In this document: one piece after another, positions 46,738 through 58,660 of the stretch
Position numbering within the stretch: position 1 is the first letter of the stretch
Layout of the letters: every line of letters starts with the position of its first letter
Source of the DNA: Latrodectus hesperus
Lineage: Eukaryota; Arthropoda; Arachnida; Araneae; Theridiidae
Assembly (NCBI GenBank): GCA_037975125.1
Contig: CM075860.1
Coordinates: forward strand, 42,445,282 to 42,509,281
Reading direction: 5' to 3'
DNA: 64,000 nt
The notes under the pieces: model-generated
Told to the model about the DNA's origin: nothing
The model's input: the letters and a program-made list of their open reading frames with translations, nothing else
Database searches by the model: none
Position numbers and translations under genes: made by a program

Positions 46738-49482
46738 TATAAGTATTTTCCCTGTTTGAAAAAAACTAGAATGAAACAACAGAATACAACTATGCTAAAT
46801 TAAAAAAGTAAGCAATGTTTAATTAGAATTGCTTAAGATAAAAATGTTGCTTCCAAACAATTGCCAAATTAAACTACCCTATCATTCAACTATATTAAAA
46901 TGTCATTTTAGTATGAGCAATATTTACAACAAAGCATTAGTAGAGCATTTGTGTAAACATTTATTTTGAGTCTTCTGCTTAATATATTTAGTTAACGATA
47001 GTTTTATCGTAGAAATTCTTTTTATGCTACTGAACTATTTAAATAAAGTATTTTAAAATAAAAATCTGATTACAAATGTATTTCATTTATTATAAAAGCC
47101 TCATTTATTAGTTTAAAGAATGTACGTATTTATTTTGTTATAATAAAAGTGTTCTTTAATTATTAAAGGTTTATGAAAATGTGTTTAATGACTGTATTGT
47201 GTTTCTTCATATTTATGCTTTACTGACTGAAATTTAAGTTTTATATAATCGTACAGTTTAATTTCTATCTACATAGAATTTTTGGATGTGTGCATTTCTT
47301 TATTGCAGTGCATTATTTTAAAATTGAATGTTAATGTATCTGAAATTCTTTTGTTATTGAAATATCTGGAATAAATGTTTATTTAAAATCTTAGTATCCT
47401 AATACTTTTCCAAACTTAAAATTTTGAGCTCTTTTCAAGAAATTTATCTTTGTCCTATGTTCTAGTTCATAATGAATTTAATTTTTAAAATATAGGAAAT
47501 AAAGGAAACTTGTAGTTAAGCCGTATTAACTTTAAGCGCTTAAAACTGAATAAATTTCTTAAACATTGCAACTTGAATTATACTCTTATGCCAACTTTTC
47601 ATCTTCATATTAAATTCAAGTTATTTCTTTGGTTATGATTACAGCAAAAATAATCCCTTTACGGTTTATCAAAAGATTACTGCCATAAGCTAAATTTGTG
47701 TTTATTTTAAAGTAGGATTACCTAATCTAGCTGACAAGATTATAATTAAATTTTGGTCTCAAAGTGAGAAATAATATTTAAAATTATTGGAGCATTCAAA
47801 AATTCTGTTAGTTGTGTACATAACACTCTATATTGTCATGTTTATTTAATTCTAAGATGACTTTTCCAGAAACATCATTAGCTATGGCAATCTGTTTTAC
47901 GTTATTAGATGTAGGCTAAATTTAACAGTGAACTAGAGCTATGAAATGCTTGTGTTAATGAGGAGGGAGCATTAGGCAAGAGATAAATATATATTTACAT
48001 CTTAATATTTAAAACAAGCAAAAGTATAATTTTAAACTCTTTTTTTCGAGCAACATATCTTTAAGATTGTGTACATTAATTACGTAGTTAATGTAAACAA
48101 AGTTCAACTATTTTGAGTAGAAAAGTTGCGTGTTTTATAGTAACCCCACCCATTAGAAATGTGTGTAAATAAAAAATACAAAACTGATGGTATATGTACA
48201 TAATGATGGAAAACTGGCTGCACATTTCATCAATTCATATATAATATATCAAACTGGAACGAATCTTTGTGTTCGTGTTGGGACTTTTTGGATGGGATTT
48301 CTGTCAAATCAGGTTTCTTATACAAGGGATGACAAAGTGACAAGTCAAACAGCAAACGACACCCAATCGAAATTGGATTAAACCCACTTTTTTGATCAAT
48401 GACCCTTTAATGGAGATAAGACAAAATTAAACTTGTTTCAACAAAAGAAAAAGCTAATATTGGACATGCGAATATATTTTGCATAAATAAAATTCTGTCG
48501 TATTAATGTTAAAAATGCGTTCCAGTGTTTATATGGGAGATATTAGTCTTTCAATTTGTAGTTCGTGGGCTTGACTATCACTTTAGATTTGGATGCATAC
48601 AGTGGTTCACAATTTATGTTAAGTAGTTGAGCGCATTAAAATTATAGTTTGTGCTTGTGTTTGTGTAGAAAATGACGGAACCAACTAAATATCTGAAATC
48701 TTTGGAATGAATTCGTAGCAGATAATGCAAGCGATTGTCCTTTTCTAACAAAGAAAGGCTAAGTTATACGCTAAAAACTATGCATTTGCGGCAGAATAAT
48801 ATTACAATATATTTTGTTTGTATTTAGTTTCCTTTTACTCACCAGAAAATGATGAATACTGCAAAAATTAATGTACTCTCCGATGTCCATTGCTACGATC
48901 AAATTTCTCTGAGTTGAGGAGAGGCATTGTGTTTTTAAATGCATATCTGAGTGGGTTTTCTATAATTTGTATTGTTTACCAATAAAAATCCGTCTCAGAA
49001 AGAAACATATACATATAATTTTACCATCTTCACCATGTTATAAATGTTTTTTAACAAAGTATGTATTGAAAGCAACGTCTAACTCAGTTTGTTTTAAATT
49101 TGCGCCATTGAAATCCGCAAAAAATTCAATGAATCAATCAATATTTCGGAAATAAATGAATCATGAATACTAAAAAAGATAAATCTTAAACTGGCCATTA
49201 TGTCTATTGAAGTAATTCTTAAATTCGTTCTTTATAATATTCTTTTTCCTCGTTTAATATTCATCATACATTTTATTCAAGAAATCTTAAACTCAATAAG
49301 TTAATGTTCCTGCATTTTATCTATATAATTTGTATTTTCATTCGAAATTATGAGAAATATTTGAAAAAAATCATTTCTTAAGGATCTTAACTTGTATACT
49401 CAGAGTGTTTGTACATACACTGAGTATATATTTCTTTATCTAATCAATATTAATATAAATATATCAAGTTAATGATATTGTT
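46738..49482. other. No gene seen
   Basis: Long AT-rich spacer between gene 5 and two family C SINEs. A degraded family A-like segment may lie at 48545-48690 (AATTTGTAGTTCGTGGGCTT). Confidence 0.5.
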
Positions 49483-49852
49483 GTTACTTATGACACTTGG
49501 ACAATCTAAGCTATTTATGCCGTTTGCTATGTGAGCTTAAGACAGTAAGGTGCATCTTTTGCTTAACCAGAGCACTACGAAAGTAAAAGTATGACTTTGC
49601 TCTAAGACTCTTCCGCTAGATGGCACCATCAAATCACCTGCTTCAATTTTGATATTGATCTATAGGGGGACTTTTCTCCAAACCATTACAATCATGGTAA
49701 CTGCTCGCCAACCAATTACGTGACATACAATTTCACAGATTTAAAGGGCACGTATACCGCATGTACTCGATGAGTCTTTAGAGTCATCGGGAATCAAACC
49801 CCACCCTTCAGAGCGGAAAGCTTATGCCCTAACCACTAGGCTAACAAGGCCC
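49483..49852 (-). mobile_element. tRNA-derived SINE, family C, minus strand
   Basis: The reverse tail CTTATGACACTTGGACAATC, the body with ATGGTAACTGCTC, and the head in reverse (CCTAACCACTAGGCTAACAA) make a full-length copy. Confidence 0.85.
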
Positions 49853-49957
49853 CGAAAGAAAGATGTGATTATCAAAATAAATGTGTTTTTTGTAAAATTA
49901 TAATGATTTACAAGTTGTTTTAAATATTTGTATATATAGAGAGAGAAAGTAGTTGTG

Positions 49958-50335
49958 GTTAATTTTTATGCCACTCGAACAAGAAATAGCTCGCTATACC
50001 AGTGGTTATGCGAATTTATGTCAGTAGGTGCATATTTCGCTTAACCATGGCAACACGAAGGTAAATTACAACTTTGCCCTAGACTTCTTCAATCGATGGC
50101 ACCACGAGAAGATCCACTCCTTCAGTTTTGACAATGATCTGGATTAGGAGAAGATTTTGTCCAGACCATTATACCCATGGTAACTGCTCAACGACAGACC
50201 ACAGAACTTTCGTTTCCACAGATTTAACGATCACGTATATCATCATGTACTCGGTGGGTCTTTGCGGCATTTCGAATCAAACAGCACCCTGCCGGATGGA
50301 AAGCTGATGACCTAACCACTAGGCTACCAGGGCCC
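49958..50335 (-). mobile_element. tRNA-derived SINE, family C, minus strand
   Basis: This is a second copy in the same orientation about 100 bp further on, with body ATGGTAACTGCTCAACGACA and reverse head CCTAACCACTAGGCTACCAG. It is more diverged in its tail. The two copies lie close together but differ from each other, so they are separate insertions. Confidence 0.82.
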
Positions 50336-50411
50336 TCTGATAGATCCCAATTCAGAGCTAGGTACAAAGGGAACAATTGTGGTGCAACAACAACAGTGGC
50401 TCTCAAGTAGT

Positions 50412-50713
50412 ACGCGGTAGCCTGGTTTGTTAGGACGTCGTGTTCAATATCGGAAGTTAGTGAGTTTAAATCCCAGCCGACTGAAGATCCGCAGTGTTAA
50501 CTAAAAGCGTCTGTTGCACATTAAAACTGGGTGTGATCGCAATGTCCTCCAGCTTAAATGATACTTCTGGGGGGAGCAGGACAAATATTGGGGTCTTCTG
50601 CTTGGTCTTTGCTTTAAAATCACGAAGACTCCACCCGGCTGCTTTTATGTAACTAGTAGAGCTCAACTCCGGGCCAGATACAGGGAAGCATGATGGTGCA
50701 ACAACAACGGCCC
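50412..50713 (+). mobile_element. tRNA-derived SINE, family D
   Basis: It shows the same order as at 4795: head, CGCAATGTCCTCCAGCTTAA, GGGGTCTTCTGCTTGGTC, CACGAAGACTCCACCCGGC and a GGTGCAACAACAAC tail. Confidence 0.85.
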
Positions 50714-51899
50714 TCAAGTTAAAGACAATTTTTCAATATTATGTTCATTGTGTTCTTTTAGGAAACCAGACACAATCGAAGATAGTTGACCAAATAAATT
50801 TAATATTGCATACGTATTAGGTTTTTTTTATATTGCTGGCCGAGAAGCTCTTTGATTCTTACTGTCGTAGAATCAGACAATTATCAACCACTTTTTCAGA
50901 GGGCGCCTTAATTCTGTGACCTTCTCTGAGGGTACTAAGCACTATGAGGTCTGCTGTATGTATTCCATTGAGCAGGCTTCTCCTGTTCATATTTTAAAGT
51001 GTCTGAGCTTATCTGGGTAGGATCTTGGACAACTAGTCGGTGGTTTGGACATTTTTAACATAAACAAATTTCTATGGACTTGATATAGCTACGATATAAT
51101 CGAGATCATCATCAGATAATATGCAGAATATTAGATAATACGCTATAATATGCATCATCATCAGAATTTTCTAAGTTTACAACCAAATATCTTTTGATTT
51201 GCACGTTTATAGAGTCAATATTTCAGAATAATTCGGAAGCCTATACTTCGTAAAGTACTACACATAAATTAAAGGTGCTCCAAATTCCAAAAAACTTATC
51301 TCAAAAATACGCGCTGTTACATCCTCAAGTTCGAATCTTGTGTGTTCATGTAAATTAGAAATATTTCTGATGCTCTTTGGATTGTCTTCCTGTTTCTTTA
51401 TCACAGTCCTTATTGATAATTTCTAAGATATTAAAATCGATTGTTTGTAATAAATTTCAAGCGAACAATGATATTAATTACTAAAATCCCTCTCGAGTAT
51501 CAATTGCACTAGGTACGTAATCAAATGCATGGAAATACCGCAAGATGTGTGCAAGTATGTTATGTCAGCACACGGTGAAAAGTCAAAATGTAAAGTTTCA
51601 AATTATGAAAATTTGAAGCAGGATAAAAATGTAAAAATTTTTTCTTCAAAAAATTACAATAGTATATAGAATTTTAATGAAAGTTTGTTATGTATATTTT
51701 AAGAATTTCTTGGAGATTAAAATAAGACATTCCCACTCTCAAAAATTTCAACAAATTATTATACAAAACATTAGAATTTATTCTTTCATAAAGTTTCATA
51801 AATGAGTGTATTTTTTATGAAATACTTTTTTTAAAAATTTGCTCCAGATGAGTATTAAGGATGAAATATAACTTAATAATGAAATTATATTACTTTCCT
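50714..51899. other. No gene seen
   Basis: AT-rich; no repeat or coding signal recognised. Confidence 0.5.
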
Positions 51900-52145
51900 T
51901 CGCTTCCGGACTCCTGAGTTGTTGGTCCCCGGTTCGAATCCAGGTTTGGGCAAATGTGTTTCGTTATTCTTTCATGATGATAAATGAATGTGATCCATCC
52001 TATAAATCAGTAAGTGGTGGTATGGCGTGGGTAATGCTACTCTCCTCTGTGACGTGGTTCACAGGTGCCCAACTGGGTAATGATAAATGAGCAGCAGTTC
52101 TAGCCTTTCTGTGGCAAAGGGTTCGTCACCCACTGCCCGCCACTA
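51900..52145 (+). mobile_element. tRNA-derived SINE, family B, diverged
   Basis: The B box GGTTCGAATCCAGGTTTGGG is followed by a body with TCTCCTCTGTGACGTGGTTC and GGGTTCGTCACCC. It matches the copy at 2797-3066 and lacks the start of the head. Confidence 0.78.
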
Positions 52146-52459
52146 AGAAAAAAACATCCCTTCACGTTTGCCGAAGTATTTGAGTATCTTAGTATATTGA
52201 TTGTAGGCAGACATCAATGTTTACCTATTTTCAATAATGGATGTGTTTTTTTGGCGCAAAATTCTTGAATAACATGGAAATATTTCGTTTCAGCCTAGTA
52301 CGGGATACCATTCTGTGCCAAGTGGTTCCGATATTTCTAAAGAGCCGTTTCCTTTTCTTGTTTTTATATAAAGAATCTTTTGCTGATAATATGGATTCAT
52401 TAAAATTACGTCATAGCATCTATCTATATCCATTTATATCTCTATCTACCTATTAACTC

Positions 52460-52462
52460 CTC

Positions 52463-52496
<34 letters not shown>

Positions 52497-52497
52497 A

Positions 52498-52579
<82 letters not shown>

Positions 52580-52592
52580 AATGTGTGTGTGC
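52460..52592. repeat. CT then TA compound microsatellite
   Basis: (CT)n with two imperfections from 52460 is followed by (TA)n from about 52507 to 52575 and a short GTGTGTGTG. Confidence 0.95.
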
Positions 52593-53090
52593 TAACTTTA
52601 TGAATTATATAATTTTTGATCTTATTTCTGACAACAAGACAGATTCCTAAATTGAAACTCGTCTCAAACATTTCATACCATAGTTATGATACAGTTTGAG
52701 AACTTAAAAATGACATATGTAAACGAAATACAAGTTCTCTTTATGATAGTCTTTAGTTTTATCAGGTATATATCTGATACTGATTTTTTTGATATAGATA
52801 TTGAACCCATTACTTTGGGTTACCACGCCTTTCTCCAACAGATACAAATTTAATATAAAACAGTCTCTCCGGGCAACACTAACTGAAGGATATTAGATGG
52901 ATGAAACTTTTAATATTGATTACACTTTCAGAGATACGATCTTCAATTCGTTCATGTATCGAATTTACGACCTTTTAGAAACATAGGTGTAGAAACGTAG
53001 AAATCTCAATATCTTTTAGAAACGTAGAAATCTCAATATCTAGTCTATGGTATAGGAAACTATAAAATATTCCTTTCATATTGAATATAT

Positions 53091-53386
53091 TGTTGCTGTT
53101 GTTGCAACAGCATGATTCGCTGTACCAAGCTCAGAGTTGGGATCTGCCGATTAGATAGAAACAGCCGGGTGGTATCTTCATGATTTTGAAGCAAGTACCA
53201 AGCAGAAGACCTCCAGTACTTGGACCACAAACCCCAGAGCTACCATTTCACTTGGAGAACACTGCTATAAAACTAGTTTTAACGTGCCTCAGTGAACATG
53301 ACGGATCTTCAGCTACGCACGGATTCGAACTCACTACTTTCCGATAATGAGAACAACGCCATAACCAACCAGGCCACCATAGCTTT
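53091..53386 (-). mobile_element. tRNA-derived SINE, family D, minus strand
   Basis: The left end TTGCTGTTGTTGCAACAGCA is the reversed tail, and the right end holds the head (GGATTCGAACTCACTACTTTC). The body contains ACCAAGCAGAAGACC. Confidence 0.85.
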
Positions 53387-53758
53387 AAATATTTTTTTGA
53401 GATTCTCGTGCAATCTAAAAAGCAGTTACATCAATTCTTGATCTCATCTAGATGATTCTGTTATATCTAGAATGTATGACTAGAAGATTAAAATTTCATA
53501 CCATAATTGGAAATAATGGTTGATTAGTTGTGTGATTGCTTTTTGCACATAAGGGCTGCTATGATCACTCTGTAGTCATTTAAAGTTGATTGCGATCGAC
53601 TGTAATCATCAATTAAGTTTCAACTTTATATTAGGAATATGGATCAGATTTTTTTGATTAATAATTTCATCATTTTTTGTTGTGATTCATGGTGTTATCA
53701 ATAAACCCCTAAAGTAAAATAAGAATCATTAAAATCTTTGCTGATAAAAGAAAATAAG

Positions 53759-53935
53759 TGTTTGTTTGTTTGTCGCTCAAAGGTCATTTTTTGCACACGA
53801 GGGCTAATTAGACCGGGACTTACGGCTTAAGGTGGATTCCGAACCACTACAAACATCCATGCCCAAGGTGGGATTCGAACCCACGAACTGTTGAACCGAA
53901 GGCAAGAGCGCTAACCATTCAGCTGCCAGCTCGGC
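53759..53935 (-). mobile_element. tRNA-derived SINE, family A, minus strand
   Basis: This is the reverse complement of the family A consensus, with tail TTTGTTTGTTTGTCGCTCAA at the left end and the head ending TGCCAGCTCGGC at 53935. It is a near-full-length young copy, 280 bp upstream of gene 6. Confidence 0.92.
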
Positions 53936-54130
53936 AAGAAAATCAGTGAGAAAACGATGCACGACTTAGATTACTACTAATAGAATTACTACGCAACTCA
54001 TACTACCGAAAATTATATTCCTCACAATCTGAGTACATACTTTCAGTAGGGGAAGAAAAAGATTATGCATTTACGGCAGCTATGCAAATGTGAACATTTT
54101 GAAAAGTTGGACAAATTAAAATAAATAAAG

Positions 54131-54158
54131 TGGCAGAGGGAAATGATATCTTATAAAT
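54131..54158 (+). promoter_or_regulatory. Putative core promoter of gene 6 (TGGCAGA + TATAAAT)
   Basis: TGGCAGAGGGAAA lies at 54131 and TATAAAT at 54152, 60 bp before the ATG at 54212. It has the same layout as the other copies, with a one-base change in the box. Confidence 0.45.
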
Positions 54159-54211
54159 GTTCTAAATTTAGGGGTGTTAGTTAGGATGTTAAGTTATTTC
54201 TTCTAGGCAAA

Positions 54212-55159
54212 ATGGCCGAAAGTCAAAAAATACCCCCTTCCATAGAAATGAGAGCTTTCGTCAAAGATTTATACAATTATGTTTGGAGTCAACATGAATT
54301 CCGCACTCCCGTTTCAATACGAATCTTATCTGACTTCAACCGCTTTGCGATTGAGCAGCACGTGGAAGATGTTGAGAGCCCCTTCAGCGATCCGATTGGA
54401 AAGGCAGTGGTACATACGCAGTATTTATTGCGAGAGTACTGTAGCGGACTCTTCCACCAAATAGAACCTCGTGTCTTCCAATCCGGAGCATTCAGATTCG
54501 CTGTTTACCCTATAATTAATTCCTGGATCAAACCCAAAAGGAACGTGTTCATCAAGTTCATATCTGCCGCTGCTATTATTGCGGAAGCCATTTTGTTTTG
54601 TGATGCGGAGACAGAAGTGTTCAGAGAGCTCTTCGAAGCCAATAAAATGTTTATTGAGTTTTTCGAACGCAAACTATCAGCAGATTTTTATGCAGGTGGT
54701 GGTTTTTTGCAATTGAAAGAGCTTGTTCTAGACAAATACTCTCTTGTAGATGTACTTCTGAAACCCTATTTAAAGCGCCGAAGAAATCCTTATCAGAAAC
54801 TAGATTACAATTGTTATTTGATAAAACGTCTGAGAACGGGATTTATTAGTTTTCCAGTTAATGTCGCACATATTTGCGAGCGATGCGAGGACACTTCTGA
54901 TGATGTGTATGAGGCAAATTTTGACTCTTCCCAATTTAAGAGGCTCTTACCTATCGAGTTTTCTTCCTTGTTCGAAACAGGGACAAGAGATGATCGAAAG
55001 AAAAGTACTTCTGATTCAGTCTCCAAAACTGTAAATAAAGATGATGAAACTTCTGCCATTGCTAAATATTCTGCCACCTTTGTCCTCCTTGGAAATGATG
55101 ATAAAGAAACTTTTGAGTCGATGGCCAAGAAGGAATTTATCTCTAGAAAAATATTCTAA
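54212..55159 (+). CDS. Bcl-2-like family gene 6, intact, BH2 tryptophan replaced
   Basis: This is a 315-residue single exon. Blocks: MRAFVKDLYNYVWSQHEF (13-30), IGKAVVHTQYLLREYC (62-77), BH1-like RNVFIKFISAAAIIAEAILF (110-129), BH2-like FYAGGGFLQL (159-168) with Phe in place of the usual Trp, NPYQKLDYNC (192-201), FISFPV (211-216), CERC (222-225), and a Ser/Thr/Asp/Lys linker before the FVLLG strand (290-294). There is no strongly basic tail and no anchor. With gene 7 it forms the closest pair in the cluster: they share the NxWxxxKxNVF segment, CDxE after the BH1 block, and FxAN before BH2. The ATG has AAA just before it and G at +4. The polyadenylation signal is at 55215. Confidence 0.86.
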   Translation: MAESQKIPPSIEMRAFVKDLYNYVWSQHEFRTPVSIRILSDFNRFAIEQHVEDVESPFSDPIGKAVVHTQYLLREYCSGLFHQIEPRVFQSGAFRFAVYPIINSWIKPKRNVFIKFISAAAIIAEAILFCDAETEVFRELFEANKMFIEFFERKLSADFYAGGGFLQLKELVLDKYSLVDVLLKPYLKRRRNPYQKLDYNCYLIKRLRTGFISFPVNVAHICERCEDTSDDVYEANFDSSQFKRLLPIEFSSLFETGTRDDRKKSTSDSVSKTVNKDDETSAIAKYSATFVLLGNDDKETFESMAKKEFISRKIF

Positions 55160-55214
55160 TTACTTATTAGTCATGCAGAGACTTCATGTAGACGTTTACT
55201 TTTTTACATAAAGT

Positions 55215-55220
55215 AATAAA
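55215..55220 (+). terminator. Polyadenylation signal of gene 6
   Basis: AATAAA lies 56 bp after the stop codon of gene 6. Confidence 0.4.
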
Positions 55221-56015
55221 TACAAAATGATTTCTTTTTGCTTATCAGAAATCAAATTTTTTATAAATTTGAATGATTAAATGTTTTTTTCAAAAAGGAT
55301 TTATATAGGTATCATTTTTATATTTTACAAGACATTATATTTCTTTCATGTTAAGTTTTGATATGTATGTCATAAAACCAAAGTTTTTAAATGTTAAAAT
55401 ATATGATTAGTACTTTTGAATGACTTATGCGAGAAAAATCAAAGTTGTTAATTCGTTAACGAATTTTATATTTAAATTGTATTTTTCTCTTAATTATAAA
55501 ACAGAATTGTACTTTCCAGATCCATATTATTACTATAGTGCTTTCAAATATAACTGGACAGTAATTTTATGAAATATAGTGATGGAAATCAACCTATTGA
55601 AAATGTCTGTACATCTAGTTTTATTTTCAAAAAGTAATTCAATGCTTTGAATTAATAATTGAGAATGCATTTGCAGTTCAATAAACATTTCAATGTTTAC
55701 TTAAATAAACGCATTTACAACATCAGTTTATGTAAGTGCAGTATTGTTTTACATTTATAAGAGTCACGATTTAGTAATGTTTAGTCAATCTGCAGTCTAA
55801 GCAATAATAATTAAAAATATAATAAAGTTTAATAATTAAAATAAATCTAGGAAACATAATAGCTTGTATGATTTGTTCCTTTATAACTTATTTATGTTCT
55901 GTCTTGTTTTATGAACGCTTCAACATGAAATCTCAGTCTTTTACAATTTATATTATATAAACCTTTCACTAGTCTTTCAAGTATCACCTGATATAAATTC
56001 CTCGCTAAAGTGAAG

Positions 56016-56797
56016 AGATGGGTACGAAGGGTAAAATGCGCCAAGCAGGCGATAAAGTGGTGCGATAAGTTCGTCAAACTGGTTTAACGGTTCGGATTAC
56101 GTATGTATGACCTACTTTTTGTTTATTGGGTAACGTGATCGCGTGACATGCGCGTTTTGTATGTAACCCTTGAAACTATTTTAGAATAATATTTAATAAT
56201 TGAGTTTCAATATTCGAATTTTGGAGTTTGTGTGTTACTAACGATAATTAACTATGGATGAGAATGTTTTGAACTTACGTTTTTTTATTTTATTTAGAGC
56301 GTGATGGTAGTAAGAAAGTAAGTATATGAATTTTTAAGTTGTGTGTATTGCATGTTAGTGTTAGAATGTGCCGCGTACTGATATTTTTTTATGTGAGTGC
56401 CATTGCTCGGTATATTAAAATTCCAGTTTAAGCGAAAATGTGAAATTTGTTAACGTTCGAAATTTAGTTTTACTGCCCGGTTGGCACTGCAGTAGGTAGC
56501 GCTACACTGATGTTTTTTTTAAGGTGGGCGCCATTGCTCGGTATATTTAAAATCAAGTGATAAAAATTTCCTTTCTATTTATTCGAATTTTAAAACTTCT
56601 ACAGTATTTAATTGTAATGAAATATTCAACTTTTTAATATTTGGAATTCGAAAAAACGCGTGATTTCAAAGCTGAAGTTCGAACGCGATCGTTATTGGTT
56701 GACATTTATCGCGCGTAGTGACGTAATTTAGGTTGGCGACAGAACTGTAGAGCGCTTGGTGCCAAAATTTGAAATCGCGCCAATCTCGTACCCATCT
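56016..56797. mobile_element. CpG-rich element with 12-bp terminal inverted repeats
   Basis: AGATGGGTACGA at 56016-56027 and its exact reverse complement at 56786-56797 bracket 780 bp that is richer in CpG than the surroundings (GTGATCGCGTGACATGCGCG, TATCGCGCGTAGTGACGTAA). GCCATTGCTCGGTATATT occurs twice inside (about 56399 and 56531). No reading frame of note. It could be a non-autonomous DNA transposon, or a promoter-like island in which the match is chance. Confidence 0.4.
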
Positions 56798-58196
56798 GGT
56801 AACTTTTACCAAATTCCTTTTAGTTTAAATCTAAATCTGCTGCATGAGACATGTAGATCGACACAATTTTAGCTAGTATTTTTTCTTATTGATGAAGTAA
56901 GTTTGTAAGACAAAAAAATTAATGTCGAATGCGATACACACGTTCTACTAAAGAGGAATTTATTCTATTTGATTATGTGCTTAAGGAAAATACTTTCCAT
57001 TATAATCAACTATATATTTTCAGTATCTTATAAAAAATTCACTCAATTTTTAAAAATATAATTAAATGTATCACAAAATTACACTAATAAATAATAACCC
57101 AGTTTTAGTCAAATAAATTGCAATTACAGAAAAAGTTATTCATAGTTATTGGAAAACGATTTAGTATTAAATGATATAATAAATATTTATGAAGAACACT
57201 AAAACATCCGGTTTATTAATATTATGCAGGGTGCGTGTTTTTAATTTTCTAAAGTTCATAAAAGAGTCAATAATTCTCTTGTGAGAATTTTCCTAATGAA
57301 ATAAGCTTAATTTAAAGATGAAATAAATTTTATTGCAAAATTTGGTGATTATTTATATAAGTTATTAATTTCATTTCTATACTAAACGCATTTATTTGGA
57401 AGTAAGTTTTTCAAAAAAGTAAAAATATATATGTATATATAATTCGTACATTTTATTAAATCTATATTACTATCTTGCCCTGAAAATTTCACATCGGATT
57501 ACGAGATAAATTCTGCCATTTTATTATAATCTTAATAAAAAATAGTTAATTTTATCCTCTGACTTTTTCTGGAATAAGTTACAATTAAATAGATAACTCA
57601 AGCATGCTTAGTTAATTTTTTATAATAAAATGTCTCTATATTTCGATGTTGTAAAAAATACTAGATAATATCCTCCATCATGGGGAGTTTCATAAAATTT
57701 TTAGTAAAATGGCATTCACATTAAAATTTTGTTCCCTGGAGAAAATTTTTCTATAAATATTTTTTTAATCAAACCAAAGATACTTGTGCTGAGAAAGGAC
57801 GAATTAAAATCACAGCATATGAACATGTTTTATGCAATATTCAAAAATATCGGTTATGGGAAAATACTTGTCACCAAACTATTGCCAACGACAAATTGTT
57901 TCAACGATTGTTGTGAAGGATCGCATTAAGAAAAAATAGTAATTACATAATGGCAAAGACATAAACATATGTTAAAAAAGGAATATAAATCAAATAAATA
58001 ACCAACTAAAAAGTAATATCCGACCGAATCTCTAAATCAACAACTACAGATTGTAAATTTTATCGTCCACTTAAATGTCTCTCCAAACCACTCTATTATA
58101 CCAGGATTGAACCAAGGACGTGCACACACAATTTGTTCTCTACTGTAACAGCAAGTGGGTTAGAGCATATTTTTGGAAATGGTTTCTTGGTTGGTG

Positions 58197-58245
58197 CCCA
58201 TGGGGACATGACCATGTCAACAAAACATGGTCATGTCCCCATGGG
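58197..58245. repeat. Perfect 21-bp inverted repeat
   Basis: Arms 58197-58217 (CCCATGGGGACATGACCATG then T) and 58225-58245 are exact reverse complements around CAACAAA. The inner part CATGGGGACATG is itself partly palindromic. Confidence 0.95.
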
Positions 58246-58507
58246 GAGAACTATTAGTGTGCAGAATAGCTATGTCCTTGATTTTTGGGGAGTATAGACT
58301 ATTTTCGATGTCAAGAAGGGGGAAGGAAATCTCCGAGCTGATCCAGAGAGATATTAAAATGTTCTCCCGTGGCAAAATGATACCTACTGACTCCGAGAAG
58401 TTAGAAATGGATGCTTCTATTCATTCTGATTACTTAAATTATTGATATCAGTGATTAACACAGTCAAATAAGCAAATCAATAACTGAAATTGATGAATCC
58501 CCCTGGT

Positions 58508-58660
58508 AACATATTAGCAGAGGAGCAGCTAAATTGTTAGCTCTTTATATTTTACTTCAACAATCCATGAATTCAATTCGCACATTGGGAGGGAAAATTT
58601 GTAGAGGTTCGCAAAATCCACTTAAACTTATAATTCTCAGTTAAATAAGTCACGCAGTTT
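58508..58660 (+). mobile_element. tRNA-derived SINE, family A, very diverged
   Basis: GCAGCTAAATTGTTAGCTC, TTCAACAATCCATGAATTCA and GTAGAGGTTCGCAAAATCCA keep the order of the family A head and body. The tail is not clear. Confidence 0.4.

Noticed and set aside
54814..55128. 104-codon minus-strand frame over gene 6
   Set aside because: Antisense shadow of a conserved coding region.
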